Positions 40,592 to 51,264 are shown, numbered from the stretch's first letter. The stretch is 64,000 nucleotides of DNA from Rhodoferax sp. OV413 (GCF_900104385.1 NZ_FNJA01000001.1:96376-160375); one strand, 5' to 3'. Notes: generated from the letters alone by a model not told the origin. Translations and numbers: made by a program.

Positions 40592-40657
40592 GGTCTTTTC
40601 GGCCTCCAGCGCATATAGATAGTGCGCAAGCCGCTATTAAATCTGTAGTAATTTGAC
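40592..40657. repeat. palindromic repeat family, copy R10
   Basis: GGCCTCCAGCGCATATAGAT, then AGTGCGCAAGCCGCTATTAA, then an AT tail. Best match to copy R6. It separates the binding-protein gene from the permease genes in the same operon and may lower downstream expression by partial termination. Confidence 0.75.
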
Positions 40658-40730
40658 TAGCCAATCCCCTGCCGCCGCTGCGGCGGCGGGTAGATGCCTG
40701 CGTCTGCGCGGGCCGCTGGAGAGGAAAGAT

Positions 40731-41720
40731 ATGTCTGTGTTCCTGCGCCTTTTGGGCTTGTTCTTCAATCTGTTTGAGCCGGTGTTCCGGTTGGGCCAGA
40801 AATGGCTGGGGGCCTCCCGCATAGGTTGGTTGTTTGTCGGCCCCAACCTGGTGGTGATTGGCATCTTTACCTTCCTGCCGATAGCCATCAACCTGGTCTA
40901 CGCGGTGACGGGCGGGGTGAATCTGCTGCCGACACAGCGGCCGTTCACCGGGCTGGAGAACTTCTCCATCCTGCTCGAATGCCGCGACTACACCGACCTG
41001 CAAAGCTGCCGCACCGACATCTTCTGGCGCTCCATCTTCAACACCATGAAGTTCAGTGTCATCCAGGTGGCGTTGATGCTGTTCTTCTCGCTGGTCACGG
41101 CCTTGGTGCTGAACCGCAAGATCATCGGCCGCGGCTTCTGGCGCGGCGTGTTCTTCTACCCGGTGCTGCTGTCGCCGGTGGTGGTGGCGCTGATCTGGAA
41201 GTGGCTGCTGCAAAGCCAGGGCGTATTCAATGCCGGCCTGGTGGCCATGGGCTCGCAGCCGATGGACTGGCTGCTGGACCGGCATTGGGCCTTCTTCTGG
41301 GTGGTGGTGGTGTCGATTTGGGCCCACATGGGTTTCTACACCCTGATCCTGTTGGCCGGCCTGCAAGCCATTCCCAAAGACGTGTACGAGGCCGCCGAGA
41401 TGGACGCCGCGCCGCCGTTCCGTGTGCTGCGCCGCATCACCTTGCCGCTGCTTATGCCCAACCTGATCGTGGTGCTGGTGCTGGTGATGATCCGCGCGGT
41501 GCAGAGCTTCGACGAGGTGTTCGTGCTTACCGGCGGTGGCCCGGGCTCGGCCACCACCTTCATCGTGCAGTACATCTACCAGACCGGTTTCGCCGAGCAG
41601 ATCCATTTGTATGGCTTAGCCGCTGCGGCCTCGCTGATCCTGGCGGCGGGACTGATGGCGCTGACGCTGATGCAGTTGCGCCTGTCCAAGGCCGGTGAGG
41701 CCGGCAAGGTCAAGAAATAA
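40731..41720 (+). CDS. sugar ABC transporter permease (MalF/UgpA type)
   Basis: 329 residues from ATG 40731 with GAGAGGAAAG upstream. Six membrane helices; the EAA loop is YEAAEMDAAPPFRVLRRITLPLLMP. An extended first periplasmic loop contains ECRDYTDLQSCRTD. It forms half of the channel for the sugar bound by the preceding gene product. Confidence 0.92.
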   Translation: MSVFLRLLGLFFNLFEPVFRLGQKWLGASRIGWLFVGPNLVVIGIFTFLPIAINLVYAVTGGVNLLPTQRPFTGLENFSILLECRDYTDLQSCRTDIFWRSIFNTMKFSVIQVALMLFFSLVTALVLNRKIIGRGFWRGVFFYPVLLSPVVVALIWKWLLQSQGVFNAGLVAMGSQPMDWLLDRHWAFFWVVVVSIWAHMGFYTLILLAGLQAIPKDVYEAAEMDAAPPFRVLRRITLPLLMPNLIVVLVLVMIRAVQSFDEVFVLTGGGPGSATTFIVQYIYQTGFAEQIHLYGLAAAASLILAAGLMALTLMQLRLSKAGEAGKVKK

Positions 41721-41730
41721 GGACATAGAG

Positions 41731-42795
41731 ATGGCTAACTTCCTCACCCGTACCCAGGGTAAAAAATATGGCGGTTCGGGCCTGCACTGGACCGACTGGG
41801 TCTCCTACGCCTACCTGCTGGCCGGCCTCATCGTGATGTTCGGCCCGGTGCTCTGGCTAGTGATGTCGTCGTTCAAGACCGAAAGCGCAATCAGCCAGTT
41901 CCCGCCGACCTTTCTGCCATACAGCCAGAAGGAAGTGGTGGTGGCTGGCTTCGACAAACCATTGCCGCTGTTCCGCGCCAAAGACGCGCAGGGCCAGACC
42001 CGCGAGCTGGCCCAGGTGCGCCGCATCGGCTTGGTCGCCACCATGGTCGACCCGGCCGCGCCAGAGAGCGACAGAACCGAGATACGCATCAACATCAATG
42101 ACCGCCAGCCAGTGAATGAGCTCAAGTTCGCCAGCGGCAACTACACAGAATTGTTCGGCAAGTTTGCCTTTGGCACCTACCTGTGGAACAGCGTGTTCAT
42201 CACCGTGGTGGCCACCATTCTCACGCTGCTGTTCAACTCGATGGCGGCGTTTGCCTTGTCCAAGTACCAGTTCACCGGGCAGAAGACGGTGTTCGTGCTG
42301 ATCATCGCCACGCTGATGATTCCGCCCACCATCATCCTGGTGCCGGCTTTCCTGGTGATCTCGGAGCTGAACCTGTTGAACAACCTGTGGGGCGTGATCC
42401 TGCCGGCGGTGGCCACGCCCACCGGTGTGTTCCTGCTGCGCCAGTACATGCTGACCATTCCCGACGAGCTGCTGGAAGCCGCGCGCATGGACAACGCCAG
42501 CGAGTGGCGCATCTACTGGAAGATCATCCTGCCGCTGTCGGCTCCGGCCATGGCGGTGTTGGCCATCTTCTCGTTCATGTGGCGCTGGAACGACTTCCTG
42601 TGGCCGCTGATCGTGCTGTCCAAGTCGGAGAAATTCACCCTGCAGCTCGCGCTCAACGCCTTCCAGGGCGAACTGAACACCCAATGGCACTACCTGCTGG
42701 CCATGACCGTCATCACGCTGATACCGATCAGCCTGGTCTTTACCTTTTTGCAGAAATACATCGCCACCGGCATCGCCAGCGCCGGTGTGAAGTAA
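41731..42795 (+). CDS. sugar ABC transporter permease (MalG/UgpE type) with inserted periplasmic domain
   Basis: 354 residues from ATG 41731 (AAGGACATAGAG upstream). The EAA loop is LEAARMDNASEWRIYWKIILP. Between helix 1 (about 17-39) and helix 2 (about 150) there are roughly 100 residues with beta character (VDPAAPESDRTEIRININDR, NELKFASGNYTELF), far more than in MalG. It pairs with the preceding permease. Confidence 0.9.
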   Translation: MANFLTRTQGKKYGGSGLHWTDWVSYAYLLAGLIVMFGPVLWLVMSSFKTESAISQFPPTFLPYSQKEVVVAGFDKPLPLFRAKDAQGQTRELAQVRRIGLVATMVDPAAPESDRTEIRININDRQPVNELKFASGNYTELFGKFAFGTYLWNSVFITVVATILTLLFNSMAAFALSKYQFTGQKTVFVLIIATLMIPPTIILVPAFLVISELNLLNNLWGVILPAVATPTGVFLLRQYMLTIPDELLEAARMDNASEWRIYWKIILPLSAPAMAVLAIFSFMWRWNDFLWPLIVLSKSEKFTLQLALNAFQGELNTQWHYLLAMTVITLIPISLVFTFLQKYIATGIASAGVK

Positions 42796-42813
42796 CCCGT
42801 CTAGGAATCTCCC

Positions 42814-43815
<1,002 letters not shown>

Positions 43816-43835
43816 ACCCCTCTCCCCTTTCAACT

Positions 43836-46250
43836 ATGCGACTCGATCAAGCTCCCCTATTCAGCCTGCAATCCCGCAACGGCAACCACCTTGTGCTGCA
43901 CAGCGCTGGCGGTGCCATCGCCCATGTCTGGGTACTTGAAGAAGACATTTTGCGGGTGCTCGTGCTGCCGCAGGGCACGCTGCAGATGCCGCGTAGCTGG
44001 ACGGTTGCGCCCGGCCTGGAAAATCTGCCGGTTGAAGGGCGAGACCGCTTCGACACCAGCGGCTTTTCGTTGCCCACCTTCGATCTCACACACGACGCGG
44101 TGCTGCTGCAGATCACCACTCGTGCCGTGCGCCTGACCATCACCCTAGCCGGCTTCTTCTGCCGCTGGGAAAGTCAGCACCGGGGAGAATGGACGAATGC
44201 CGCAGTCGACCGCTCCACGCAAAGCTACAACTTTGGCTGGTGGGACGAGAAGGTCTACCACTACCTGCAGCGTGAACGCGGCGAGGCCTACTTCGGCCTG
44301 GGCGAACGCGCCGGCGACGCCAACCGCGCCGGCCAGCGCTACCGCATGTGCAACCTGGACCCGATGGGCTACAGCGCGCGCAACACCGACCCGCTGTACA
44401 AGCACATCCCGTTCTACATCACCCGCAAGGGCGGTGAAAAAGATGCAGGCTTGTGCTTTGGTCTGTTCTACGACACCTTGTCCGACTGCAGCTTCGACAT
44501 GGGCCGCGAGCTAGACAACTACCACGGCCACTACCGTTACTTCGTGGCCGACCATGGCGATCTCGACTTGTACTACATCGCCGGCGCTGACTCCGCTGCC
44601 ATCACGCGGCGCTATACCTGGTTGACCGGGCGCCCGATCTTTCCACCGCGCTACGCGCTGGGCTATTCGGGCTCGACCATGAGCTACACCGACGCGCCCA
44701 ACGCGCAGGAGCGCATGGGGGAGTTTCTGGAACGCTGCGAAGAACACGACATTCCTTGCGACTCGTTCCACCTGTCTTCGGGCTATACCTCCATCGGCCC
44801 GGGCCGCTACGTGTTCAACTGGAACCGCGAAAAATTCCCCGACCCGGCCGCCTTCGTGCAGAGCTACCTGGCCAAGGGCGTGCGCCTGGTGCCCAACATC
44901 AAGCCCGCCCTACTGCGCGACCACCCACGCTTCGACGAAGCCCGCCAAGCCGGCCTGCTGGTGCAGGACCCCGACGGCCAGCCCACAGCCATTCAGTTCT
45001 GGGACGGCACCGGTGCCTACCTGGACTTCACCAACCCCGCCACCATCGCCTGGTGGAAGCAACAGGTCACCGAGCAGCTGCTGCAGTACGGCATCCCCAC
45101 CACCTGGAACGACAACAACGAATACGAGATCTGGAGCGACCAGGCCCTGGTGCACGGCTTCGGCACGTCGCGCCGCGCCCGCGAAGCCAAGCCGCAGCAG
45201 ACCCTGTTGATGATGCAGGCCTCGCATGCCGCGCAGACCGAGTTCGCGCCACAAGAGCGCCCCTACCTGGTATCCCGCTCGGGTGCCGCTGGCATGCAAC
45301 GCTATGTGCAAACCTGGTCGGGCGACAACTACACAGACTGGGAAACCCTGCGCTACAACATCCGCATGGGCCTGGGCCTGGCGATGTCGGGTGTATCGAA
45401 CACTGGGCATGACATCGGCGGTTTCTCTGGCCCGGCGCCAGGTCCCGAGCTGCTGGTGCGCTGGGTGCAGCACGGCATCTTCTTGCCGCGCTTCAGCATC
45501 CATTCGTGGAACGACGACCAGACGGTAAATGAACCCTGGATGTACCCCGCGGTCACGCCACAGATCCGCGAACTCATAGCCCTGCGCTACCGGTTGATGC
45601 CCTACCTGTACGACCTGGTGTGGCGCTACCACCGTGCATTCGAGCCCATCATCCGCCCGACCTACCATGACTTCCCCGAAGACCCGCGCTGTCTGGAGGA
45701 AAACGACGAAATGCTGCTGGGCGCCCACTTGCTGGTGGCCTCGGTGGTGGAACAAGGCCAAAGCCAGCGCGATGTATGGTTGCCGGGTACCGGCGGCTGG
45801 TACGAGTGGCATACGGCACGGCACCACCAGGCTGGACAGCAAATCACACTCGACGCCCCGCTAGACGGCCCTCCCCCGCTGCTAGCCCGCGAAGGCTGCG
45901 CCATTCCGATGAATTTCGGTGAAATTCATTTCGGGCAAGTAGAAGACCTGCGCGGCTTCCAGGTGTTTCCGTTCCTCGGAGACGGCGTATTCGAAGCCAC
46001 CTGCTTTGAAGACGACGGCCATTCCCAAGCCTGCCGCGATGGTAATTTTGGCCAGTGGCGGCTGCAGCTGCGCTGCAGTGCGCAGAGCCTCGTGATCGGT
46101 GTACAGCGCGAAGGCACGCGGCCGCCGCAGCAAGACAGCCTGGTGCTGCTTCTGCCAGCGGCTGAACGGCGCAGCCTCAGCTTTAGCGGTGCAACGCTGA
46201 CGGAAGATGTGCCCGGGGCTAGCTGGCGCCGACTGACTTTGAAGCTCTAG
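43836..46250 (+). CDS. glycoside hydrolase family 31 alpha-glucosidase
   Basis: 804 residues, no signal peptide, so it acts in the cytoplasm on imported sugar. The GH31 nucleophile is Asp426 in WNDNNEYEIW. The acid/base region follows in GDNYTDWETLRYNIRMGLGL, and SGVSNTGHDIGGF is a GH31 hallmark. N-terminal beta-sandwich (about 1-230), (beta/alpha)8 barrel (about 250-590), C-terminal beta domains. It probably releases glucose from alpha-glucosides, feeding pgm and glycolysis. Last gene of the LacI-controlled operon. Confidence 0.94.
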   Translation: MRLDQAPLFSLQSRNGNHLVLHSAGGAIAHVWVLEEDILRVLVLPQGTLQMPRSWTVAPGLENLPVEGRDRFDTSGFSLPTFDLTHDAVLLQITTRAVRLTITLAGFFCRWESQHRGEWTNAAVDRSTQSYNFGWWDEKVYHYLQRERGEAYFGLGERAGDANRAGQRYRMCNLDPMGYSARNTDPLYKHIPFYITRKGGEKDAGLCFGLFYDTLSDCSFDMGRELDNYHGHYRYFVADHGDLDLYYIAGADSAAITRRYTWLTGRPIFPPRYALGYSGSTMSYTDAPNAQERMGEFLERCEEHDIPCDSFHLSSGYTSIGPGRYVFNWNREKFPDPAAFVQSYLAKGVRLVPNIKPALLRDHPRFDEARQAGLLVQDPDGQPTAIQFWDGTGAYLDFTNPATIAWWKQQVTEQLLQYGIPTTWNDNNEYEIWSDQALVHGFGTSRRAREAKPQQTLLMMQASHAAQTEFAPQERPYLVSRSGAAGMQRYVQTWSGDNYTDWETLRYNIRMGLGLAMSGVSNTGHDIGGFSGPAPGPELLVRWVQHGIFLPRFSIHSWNDDQTVNEPWMYPAVTPQIRELIALRYRLMPYLYDLVWRYHRAFEPIIRPTYHDFPEDPRCLEENDEMLLGAHLLVASVVEQGQSQRDVWLPGTGGWYEWHTARHHQAGQQITLDAPLDGPPPLLAREGCAIPMNFGEIHFGQVEDLRGFQVFPFLGDGVFEATCFEDDGHSQACRDGNFGQWRLQLRCSAQSLVIGVQREGTRPPQQDSLVLLLPAAERRSLSFSGATLTEDVPGASWRRLTLKL

Positions 46251-46350
46251 CTTGCGATCGTCTTGGGTGGCTCGCCATCCGTCGATGGTCGCGGGCGGAG
46301 AAACGGCAGCGATGGCCCTTCCTGCCGCCATACAGGCCTCACTGCAAAGT

Positions 46351-46370
46351 GCCTGGCCTTAGGCGTTTTT
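46351..46370 (+). terminator. possible Rho-independent terminator of the sugar operon
   Basis: GCCT, loop GGCCTT, AGGC, then GTTTTT. The stem is short but followed by five T. It lies 100 bases after the alpha-glucosidase stop. Confidence 0.4.
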
Positions 46371-46462
46371 GTCACTTGGTAGTGACTTTTCATTCGTTCT
46401 GTTCGCACACCACTCTGCGCACAATCCAAATCCAAGCATGTACTGCTTCAAGGAGACGTTTG

Positions 46463-46705
46463 ATGCAAGGAAGTCGTCCAAGTCCCGGAGGCCCCATACG
46501 GGCCCCTGGGCCACCCGGCACAGAAGATATGCAGCGCAATTTTCTGCGTGTTCTGGCGGTGACCTCCGGCTCCTGGGGACTGGTCCCTCGCAGCCGAACC
46601 AGCCACTACAAAGCCTTGCGCCAGGCTACCCATTTCCCCGTACTCGCTTACAGCGCATCGCGCAATGTGCGTCAAGCGCCGTACCGCTTGCAGTTCGCTT
46701 GGTAG
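46463..46705 (+). CDS. hypothetical protein of 80 residues, doubtful
   Basis: ATG 46463 is preceded by AAGGAGA at ideal spacing, and codons look coding-like (CTG, CGC, GGC). The N-terminus is Pro/Gly-rich (RPSPGGPIRAPGPPG), followed by MQRNFLRVLAVTSGSWGLVP and a basic tail. I recognise no family. It could be a remnant or a spurious frame. Confidence 0.35.
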   Translation: MQGSRPSPGGPIRAPGPPGTEDMQRNFLRVLAVTSGSWGLVPRSRTSHYKALRQATHFPVLAYSASRNVRQAPYRLQFAW

Positions 46706-46829
46706 TCTTCGCGCCCAGAATCCCACCATAGAAGATTGGCGCACTAGCAAATGCAAATAACGCGCAAGCGCGGAGACTGGCGTCCGCTAGGCTTGGGCAC
46801 CTCTTTGCTTCACGCCTTCGCCCACCACC

Positions 46830-47663
46830 ATGACTCTCGACATCCGCCCCCTCGGCCCCGCAATTGGCGCCGTCGTAGGAGGCATAGACCTGACCACGCC
46901 TTTGCGGGACGAAGACCGAGACAGCCTGCTGACTGCTTTGCTGCAACACCATGTGCTCTTCTTCGAAAACCAGCCAGTCACGCCGGTACAGCAGCGCGAC
47001 CTGGCCAGCGCCTTCGGTGAACTCCACATCCATCCGGTGTATCCGCAGCACCCTGATGCCAAGGAAATCATCCTGCTCGACACCGATGACAACAACCCGC
47101 CAGACAACGATAACTGGCACACCGATGTGACTTTTATTGACCGCCCACCCATGGGGGCGCTGCTATCGGCCCGCCAGCTACCACCGTCTGGCGGTGACAC
47201 TCTGTGGGCCAGCTGCATTGCAGCGTATGAGGCATTGTCTGAACCGCTGCGTAAGTTCTTGGACCCATTGCATGCCGAGCACAGCTTTGTGCAGTCCTTC
47301 CCCGCCTGGCGCTACGCGCGTACCCCTGCAGAGCGCAAGATCTGGGAAGCTGCGGTGGCCAAGAACCCCGACATTTCGCACCCCGTGGTCCGCACCCATC
47401 CGGTCAGTGGCAAGCGCGGCCTGTTTGTGAACGAAGGTTTTACAAGCCGCATCGTGGAACTGGGTAAGCAAGAAAGTGATGCCATCCTGGCCTACCTGCG
47501 CCTGCATGTGGCCAGACCGGAATTCACTGTGCGCTGGCGCTGGAAACAGTACGACCTGGCGTTCTGGGACAACCGCCTGACCCAGCACTACGCCACGGTG
47601 GACTACCTGCCACATCGCCGGGTGATGCACCGGGCCACCATCCTGGGAGACGTGCCCTTTTAA
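46830..47663 (+). CDS. TauD/TfdA-family Fe(II)/2-oxoglutarate dioxygenase
   Basis: 277 residues. Iron ligands are WHTDVTF (His97, Asp99) and the distal His267 in RVMHRATI; the 2-oxoglutarate-binding Arg follows. The opening IRPLGPAIGAVVGGIDL is typical of TauD. Such enzymes hydroxylate taurine, alkyl sulfonates or similar to release sulfite; the exact substrate is not determined, and no sulfonate importer is nearby. Convergent with dnaE, 30 bases apart. Confidence 0.9.
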   Translation: MTLDIRPLGPAIGAVVGGIDLTTPLRDEDRDSLLTALLQHHVLFFENQPVTPVQQRDLASAFGELHIHPVYPQHPDAKEIILLDTDDNNPPDNDNWHTDVTFIDRPPMGALLSARQLPPSGGDTLWASCIAAYEALSEPLRKFLDPLHAEHSFVQSFPAWRYARTPAERKIWEAAVAKNPDISHPVVRTHPVSGKRGLFVNEGFTSRIVELGKQESDAILAYLRLHVARPEFTVRWRWKQYDLAFWDNRLTQHYATVDYLPHRRVMHRATILGDVPF

Positions 47664-47693
47664 GCCCAGTGCGGTCGCCCGCCTGGCTTTGTC

Positions 47694-50600
47694 TTACTCT
47701 TCGTAAGCCACGACTGCCTGCGACGCCTGGGCCAGGCAGAAGGCCAGCGCGGCATCCGTGGGGTAGAAGCGGGCTTTTTCACCCAACTGCACCTCGGCCA
47801 CGGCAGCGCCCTGCTCCGTCTTGCGCTGCAATGACAAGCGCACCGGCAGCCCGCGCAGCACATCGCCTTGTTCGGTCGTATCCAGGAACGGTGGAAAGTC
47901 CTTGACCAGCTTGGCGATGTCCAGACCGGAGCCCGTGGCATTCGGTGGCAGCTGCAAGCGCAAGAACTTCGCATAGCGGCAGCGCGCACCCGCCAAGTCC
48001 CAGGCTTCGGTAATGTTCATCTGCAGGCCACCGCCGCCAAAGCGGTCGGTCTGCACCTTGCCCATGGCGATGATGAGTTCGTCGTCCTTGAACAAATCCT
48101 TGTTGGCCTGCATCAGCGCGTCGCTGACGCGGGCGTCGATCATGGCAGACCCATCGTCCAGCCGGAACAATCCCAGCTTGCCACGCTGGCCGTTGATGAC
48201 CCGCAAATCGCTGACGATGCCGGCGAACATCACGATGTCGCGGCTGTCCACCGCATCGGCGAGTTCACGCTTGGCAAAGCGGCGCACTTCCTTGCGCACC
48301 TCGTCGAACAAATGGCCGGACAAGTAGAAGCCGACAGCGGTTTTCTCCAGAGTCAGGCGCTCCTTGATGCCCCACATCGGGGCGTCGACCAGGTCCGGCT
48401 CCTGGGTGCTGGAGCCGTGGCTGTCGTCCATGTCGAACAGGCCGCCCTGGTCGGCATTTGCCAGGGTGGCGGCGGCAAAGGCAAAAGCCCGGTCGACAGA
48501 GGCGATCAGCGAGGCGCGGTTGATCTCGATGGCATCAAAGGCGCCGGCCTTGATCAAGGCTTCGACCGTGCGCTTGTTCAGCTTGGCCTTGTCGACCCGC
48601 ACACAAAAGTCGAACAGACTCTTGAACGGCCCACCGGCTTCACGCGCCGCCACGATGGCGTCAATCGCCTGCTGGCCCGTGCCTTTGACGGCACCCAGGC
48701 CGTAGCGGATGATCTTGTCGGTCACCGGCTCGAAGCGATGCCGGCCCAGGTTCACATTCGGCGGTTCAAAGCTTAGACCCATCTTCACCGCGTCTTCAAA
48801 CAGCAGCTTGAGCTTGTCGGTGTCGTCCATTTCCACCGTCAAGTTGGCGCAGAAGAATTCGGCACAGTAATGCACCTTCAACCAACCCGTGTGGTACGCC
48901 AGCAGCGAATAGGCTGCGGCGTGCGATTTGTTGAAACCGTAGCCGGCGAACTTCTCCATCAAGTCGAAGATTTCGTCAGCCTTGGCTTCAACGATGTCGT
49001 TCTTGGCCGCGCCGGCGCGGAAGATGGCGCGGTGTTCGGCCATTTCCTCCAGCTTTTTCTTACCCATGGCGCGGCGCAGCATGTCGGCGCCACCCAGGCT
49101 GTAGCCACCCAGGATCTGCGCGGTCTGCATCACCTGCTCCTGGTAGACCATGATGCCGTAGGTCTCGCTCAGCATCTCGGCCACCATCGGGTGCGGGTAC
49201 TCGACCACCTCGCGGCCGTGCTTGCGCGCCACGAAGCTGGGGATCAGGTCCATCGGGCCGGGGCGGTAGAGCGCGTTCAACGCGATCAGGTCTTCCAGGC
49301 GTGTCGGTTTGGCGTCTTTCAGCATGCGCTGCATGCCGGTACTTTCAAACTGGAACACGGCTTCGGTCTTGCCCTCGGAGAACAGCCGGTAGGTCTTGGC
49401 GTCGTCCAGCGGGATGTTCTCGAAGGCGAAGTTCTCCTGGCCCTTGTGGCGCTTGACGATGAACTCCTTGGCGATCTCCAGAATCGTCAGCGTGGCCAAG
49501 CCCAAGAAGTCGAACTTCACCAGGCCAATGGCTTCCACGTCGTCCTTGTCGTACTGGCTGACGGCCGATTCACTGCCGGGCTGTTGGTACAACGGGCAGA
49601 AGTCGGTGAGCTTGCCCGGCGCGATCAGCACGCCACCGGCGTGCATGCCGATGTTGCGGGTCATGCCTTCGAGCTTTTGCGCCAGCTCGATCAGCAGCTT
49701 CACGTCTTCCTCGGCCTCGATGCGCTCGGCAAGGATAGGCTCCATCTCGATGGCGTAGTTGTTCTTGTCGCCGTCTTTCTTCACCGCTGGCGGGTACTGC
49801 AGAGTCACCGACATGCCGGGCTTGTTCGGAATCAGCTTGCTGATGCCGTCGCAGAAGTTGTAGCTCAGGTCCAGTACCCGGCCCACGTCGCGGATCGCCG
49901 CGCGCGCCGCCATGGTGCCGAAAGTGGCGATCTGGCTGACGGCGTTCTTGCCGTACTTTTCCTTCACGTAATCGATCACGCGGTCGCGGTTGCTCTGGCA
50001 GAAGTCGATGTCGAAGTCGGGCATCGATACCCGTTCCGGGTTCAGGAACCGTTCGAACAGCAGCTTGTATTGCAGCGGGTCCAGGTCGGTAATCTTCAGC
50101 GCATAGGCCACCAGCGAGCCGGCACCAGAACCCCGGCCCGGCCCAACCGGGCAGCCGTTCAGCTTGGCCCAGTTGATGAAGTCGCCCACGATCAAGAAGT
50201 AGCCGGGGAAGCCCATCTTCAGAATCGTGGTGATCTCGAACTCCAGCCGCTCGATGTAGCTTGGGCGCACTTCTTCGCGCTTGGCTTCATTCGGGTACAG
50301 GTGCAGCAGCCGCTCTTTCAGACCCTCGTGCGACGCGTAGCGGAAATAGTCCTCGGGCGTCATGCGCACACCATCCACCAGCGGCGTCGGGAAGTCCGGC
50401 AGCTGCGGCTTGCCCAGCACCAGGCTCAGGCTGCAACGCTTGGCAATCTCCACCGTGTTCGCCACGGCGGACGGAATGTCTTTGAACAGCGCCTCCATCT
50501 GCGCGCTGGACTTGAAATACTGTTCGCGGGTAAAACGCCGCACGCGGCGCTGGTTGCCCAGGATTTCGCCGTCAGAAATACACACCCGCGCCTCGTGCGC

Positions 50601-51224
50601 GTCGTAGTCGTCTGGCTCGGTGAACTGGATCGGGTGCGTCGCCACCACCGGCAGCTGCAACCGTGCCGCCAATTGCACTGCAGCCACCACATGGGCCTCG
50701 TCGTCGGGCCGGGCTGCGCGCTGCAGCTCGATGTAGAAGCGCTGCGGGAACAGGCTCGCCAGCTGCTGGGCCATGGCATCGGCCCGCGCCGTATCGCCCT
50801 GCACCAGCGCCTGGCCCACCGGACCGGCCTGCGCGCCGGCCAGGCAGATCAGCCCATCACCCAGTTCGCGCAGCCAGGCGAACTTGATCACTGCCTGGTT
50901 CTTCACGATGTTCTGGGTGAAGCCGCGGGCCAGGATTTCAGACAAGTTCAGGTAACCCTGCTTGTTCTGCACCAGGACGATGACGCGCGATAAGGCGGTT
51001 GCGTCCAGGCCCTGGCCTTCCAGGAAGATCTCGGCGCCGATGATGGGCTTGACGCCCTTGCCTCGGCCTTCCTTGTAGAACTTGAGTGCGCCAAACAGGT
51101 TGCTCAGGTCGGTGATCGCCAGGGCCGGCTGCTGGTCTTTGGCGGCGACTTTGACGGCTTCGTCGATGCGGTTGGTGCCGTCAACGACGGAAAATTCGGT
51201 ATGGAGGCGGAGGTGAACAAACAT
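47694..51224 (-). CDS. dnaE: DNA polymerase III alpha subunit
   Basis: 1176 residues, the DnaE1 length. PHP domain at the N-terminus (FVHLRLHTEFSVVDG), catalytic aspartates in MPDFDIDFCQSNRDRV and the palm, GPGRGSGAGSLVAYAL, HhH region (KLNKRTVEALIKAGAFD), and OB domain (FAGIVSDLRVINGQRGK). It is the replicative polymerase's catalytic subunit. Transcribed alone on the minus strand, divergent from trhO across 47 bases that include a palindrome. Confidence 0.96.
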   Translation of the reverse strand: MFVHLRLHTEFSVVDGTNRIDEAVKVAAKDQQPALAITDLSNLFGALKFYKEGRGKGVKPIIGAEIFLEGQGLDATALSRVIVLVQNKQGYLNLSEILARGFTQNIVKNQAVIKFAWLRELGDGLICLAGAQAGPVGQALVQGDTARADAMAQQLASLFPQRFYIELQRAARPDDEAHVVAAVQLAARLQLPVVATHPIQFTEPDDYDAHEARVCISDGEILGNQRRVRRFTREQYFKSSAQMEALFKDIPSAVANTVEIAKRCSLSLVLGKPQLPDFPTPLVDGVRMTPEDYFRYASHEGLKERLLHLYPNEAKREEVRPSYIERLEFEITTILKMGFPGYFLIVGDFINWAKLNGCPVGPGRGSGAGSLVAYALKITDLDPLQYKLLFERFLNPERVSMPDFDIDFCQSNRDRVIDYVKEKYGKNAVSQIATFGTMAARAAIRDVGRVLDLSYNFCDGISKLIPNKPGMSVTLQYPPAVKKDGDKNNYAIEMEPILAERIEAEEDVKLLIELAQKLEGMTRNIGMHAGGVLIAPGKLTDFCPLYQQPGSESAVSQYDKDDVEAIGLVKFDFLGLATLTILEIAKEFIVKRHKGQENFAFENIPLDDAKTYRLFSEGKTEAVFQFESTGMQRMLKDAKPTRLEDLIALNALYRPGPMDLIPSFVARKHGREVVEYPHPMVAEMLSETYGIMVYQEQVMQTAQILGGYSLGGADMLRRAMGKKKLEEMAEHRAIFRAGAAKNDIVEAKADEIFDLMEKFAGYGFNKSHAAAYSLLAYHTGWLKVHYCAEFFCANLTVEMDDTDKLKLLFEDAVKMGLSFEPPNVNLGRHRFEPVTDKIIRYGLGAVKGTGQQAIDAIVAAREAGGPFKSLFDFCVRVDKAKLNKRTVEALIKAGAFDAIEINRASLIASVDRAFAFAAATLANADQGGLFDMDDSHGSSTQEPDLVDAPMWGIKERLTLEKTAVGFYLSGHLFDEVRKEVRRFAKRELADAVDSRDIVMFAGIVSDLRVINGQRGKLGLFRLDDGSAMIDARVSDALMQANKDLFKDDELIIAMGKVQTDRFGGGGLQMNITEAWDLAGARCRYAKFLRLQLPPNATGSGLDIAKLVKDFPPFLDTTEQGDVLRGLPVRLSLQRKTEQGAAVAEVQLGEKARFYPTDAALAFCLAQASQAVVAYEE

Positions 51225-51231
51225 CCGGCCA

Positions 51232-51264
51232 TTTTAGAAGGCCCGGGTGGCGGGCCTCTTAAAA
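51232..51264. promoter_or_regulatory. palindrome between the divergent dnaE and trhO starts
   Basis: AGGCCCG, loop GGTGG, CGGGCCT: perfect 7-bp arms, extended by TTTTA on the left and TAAAA on the right. It fills most of the 47 bases between the two start codons, so it lies in both leaders or promoters. It could be a bidirectional terminator-like hairpin or an operator. Confidence 0.4.

Larger units (their letters stand above)
46251..46829. other. 579-base region with one doubtful small ORF and no recognised gene
   Basis: Between the GH31 and dioxygenase genes. It holds a terminator-like hairpin near its start and one open frame with a strong ribosome-binding site (separate entries). The remaining sequence has short overlapping open frames in several frames on both strands, none recognisable; it may be a decayed gene. 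Confidence 0.5.

Noticed and set aside
40669..40692. GC-rich hairpin GCCGCC-GCTGC-GGCGGC as terminator before the permease gene
   Set aside because: It has no T tract and lies within an operon; more likely local GC repetition.
40587..41606. Minus-strand frame opposite the sugar permease ending in IAACALSICAGG
   Set aside because: It is opposite a real permease gene. Its end only reflects repeat copy R10 and was used as evidence for repeat identity, not as a gene.
48870..50993. 707-codon open frame on the plus strand opposite dnaE
   Set aside because: It is the shadow of a certain gene in high-GC DNA: His/Gln/Arg-rich translation, no domain, no ribosome-binding site. The same applies to long frames opposite tex (28245-30017), pgm (23352-25001), fadA (17607-19121), and others.
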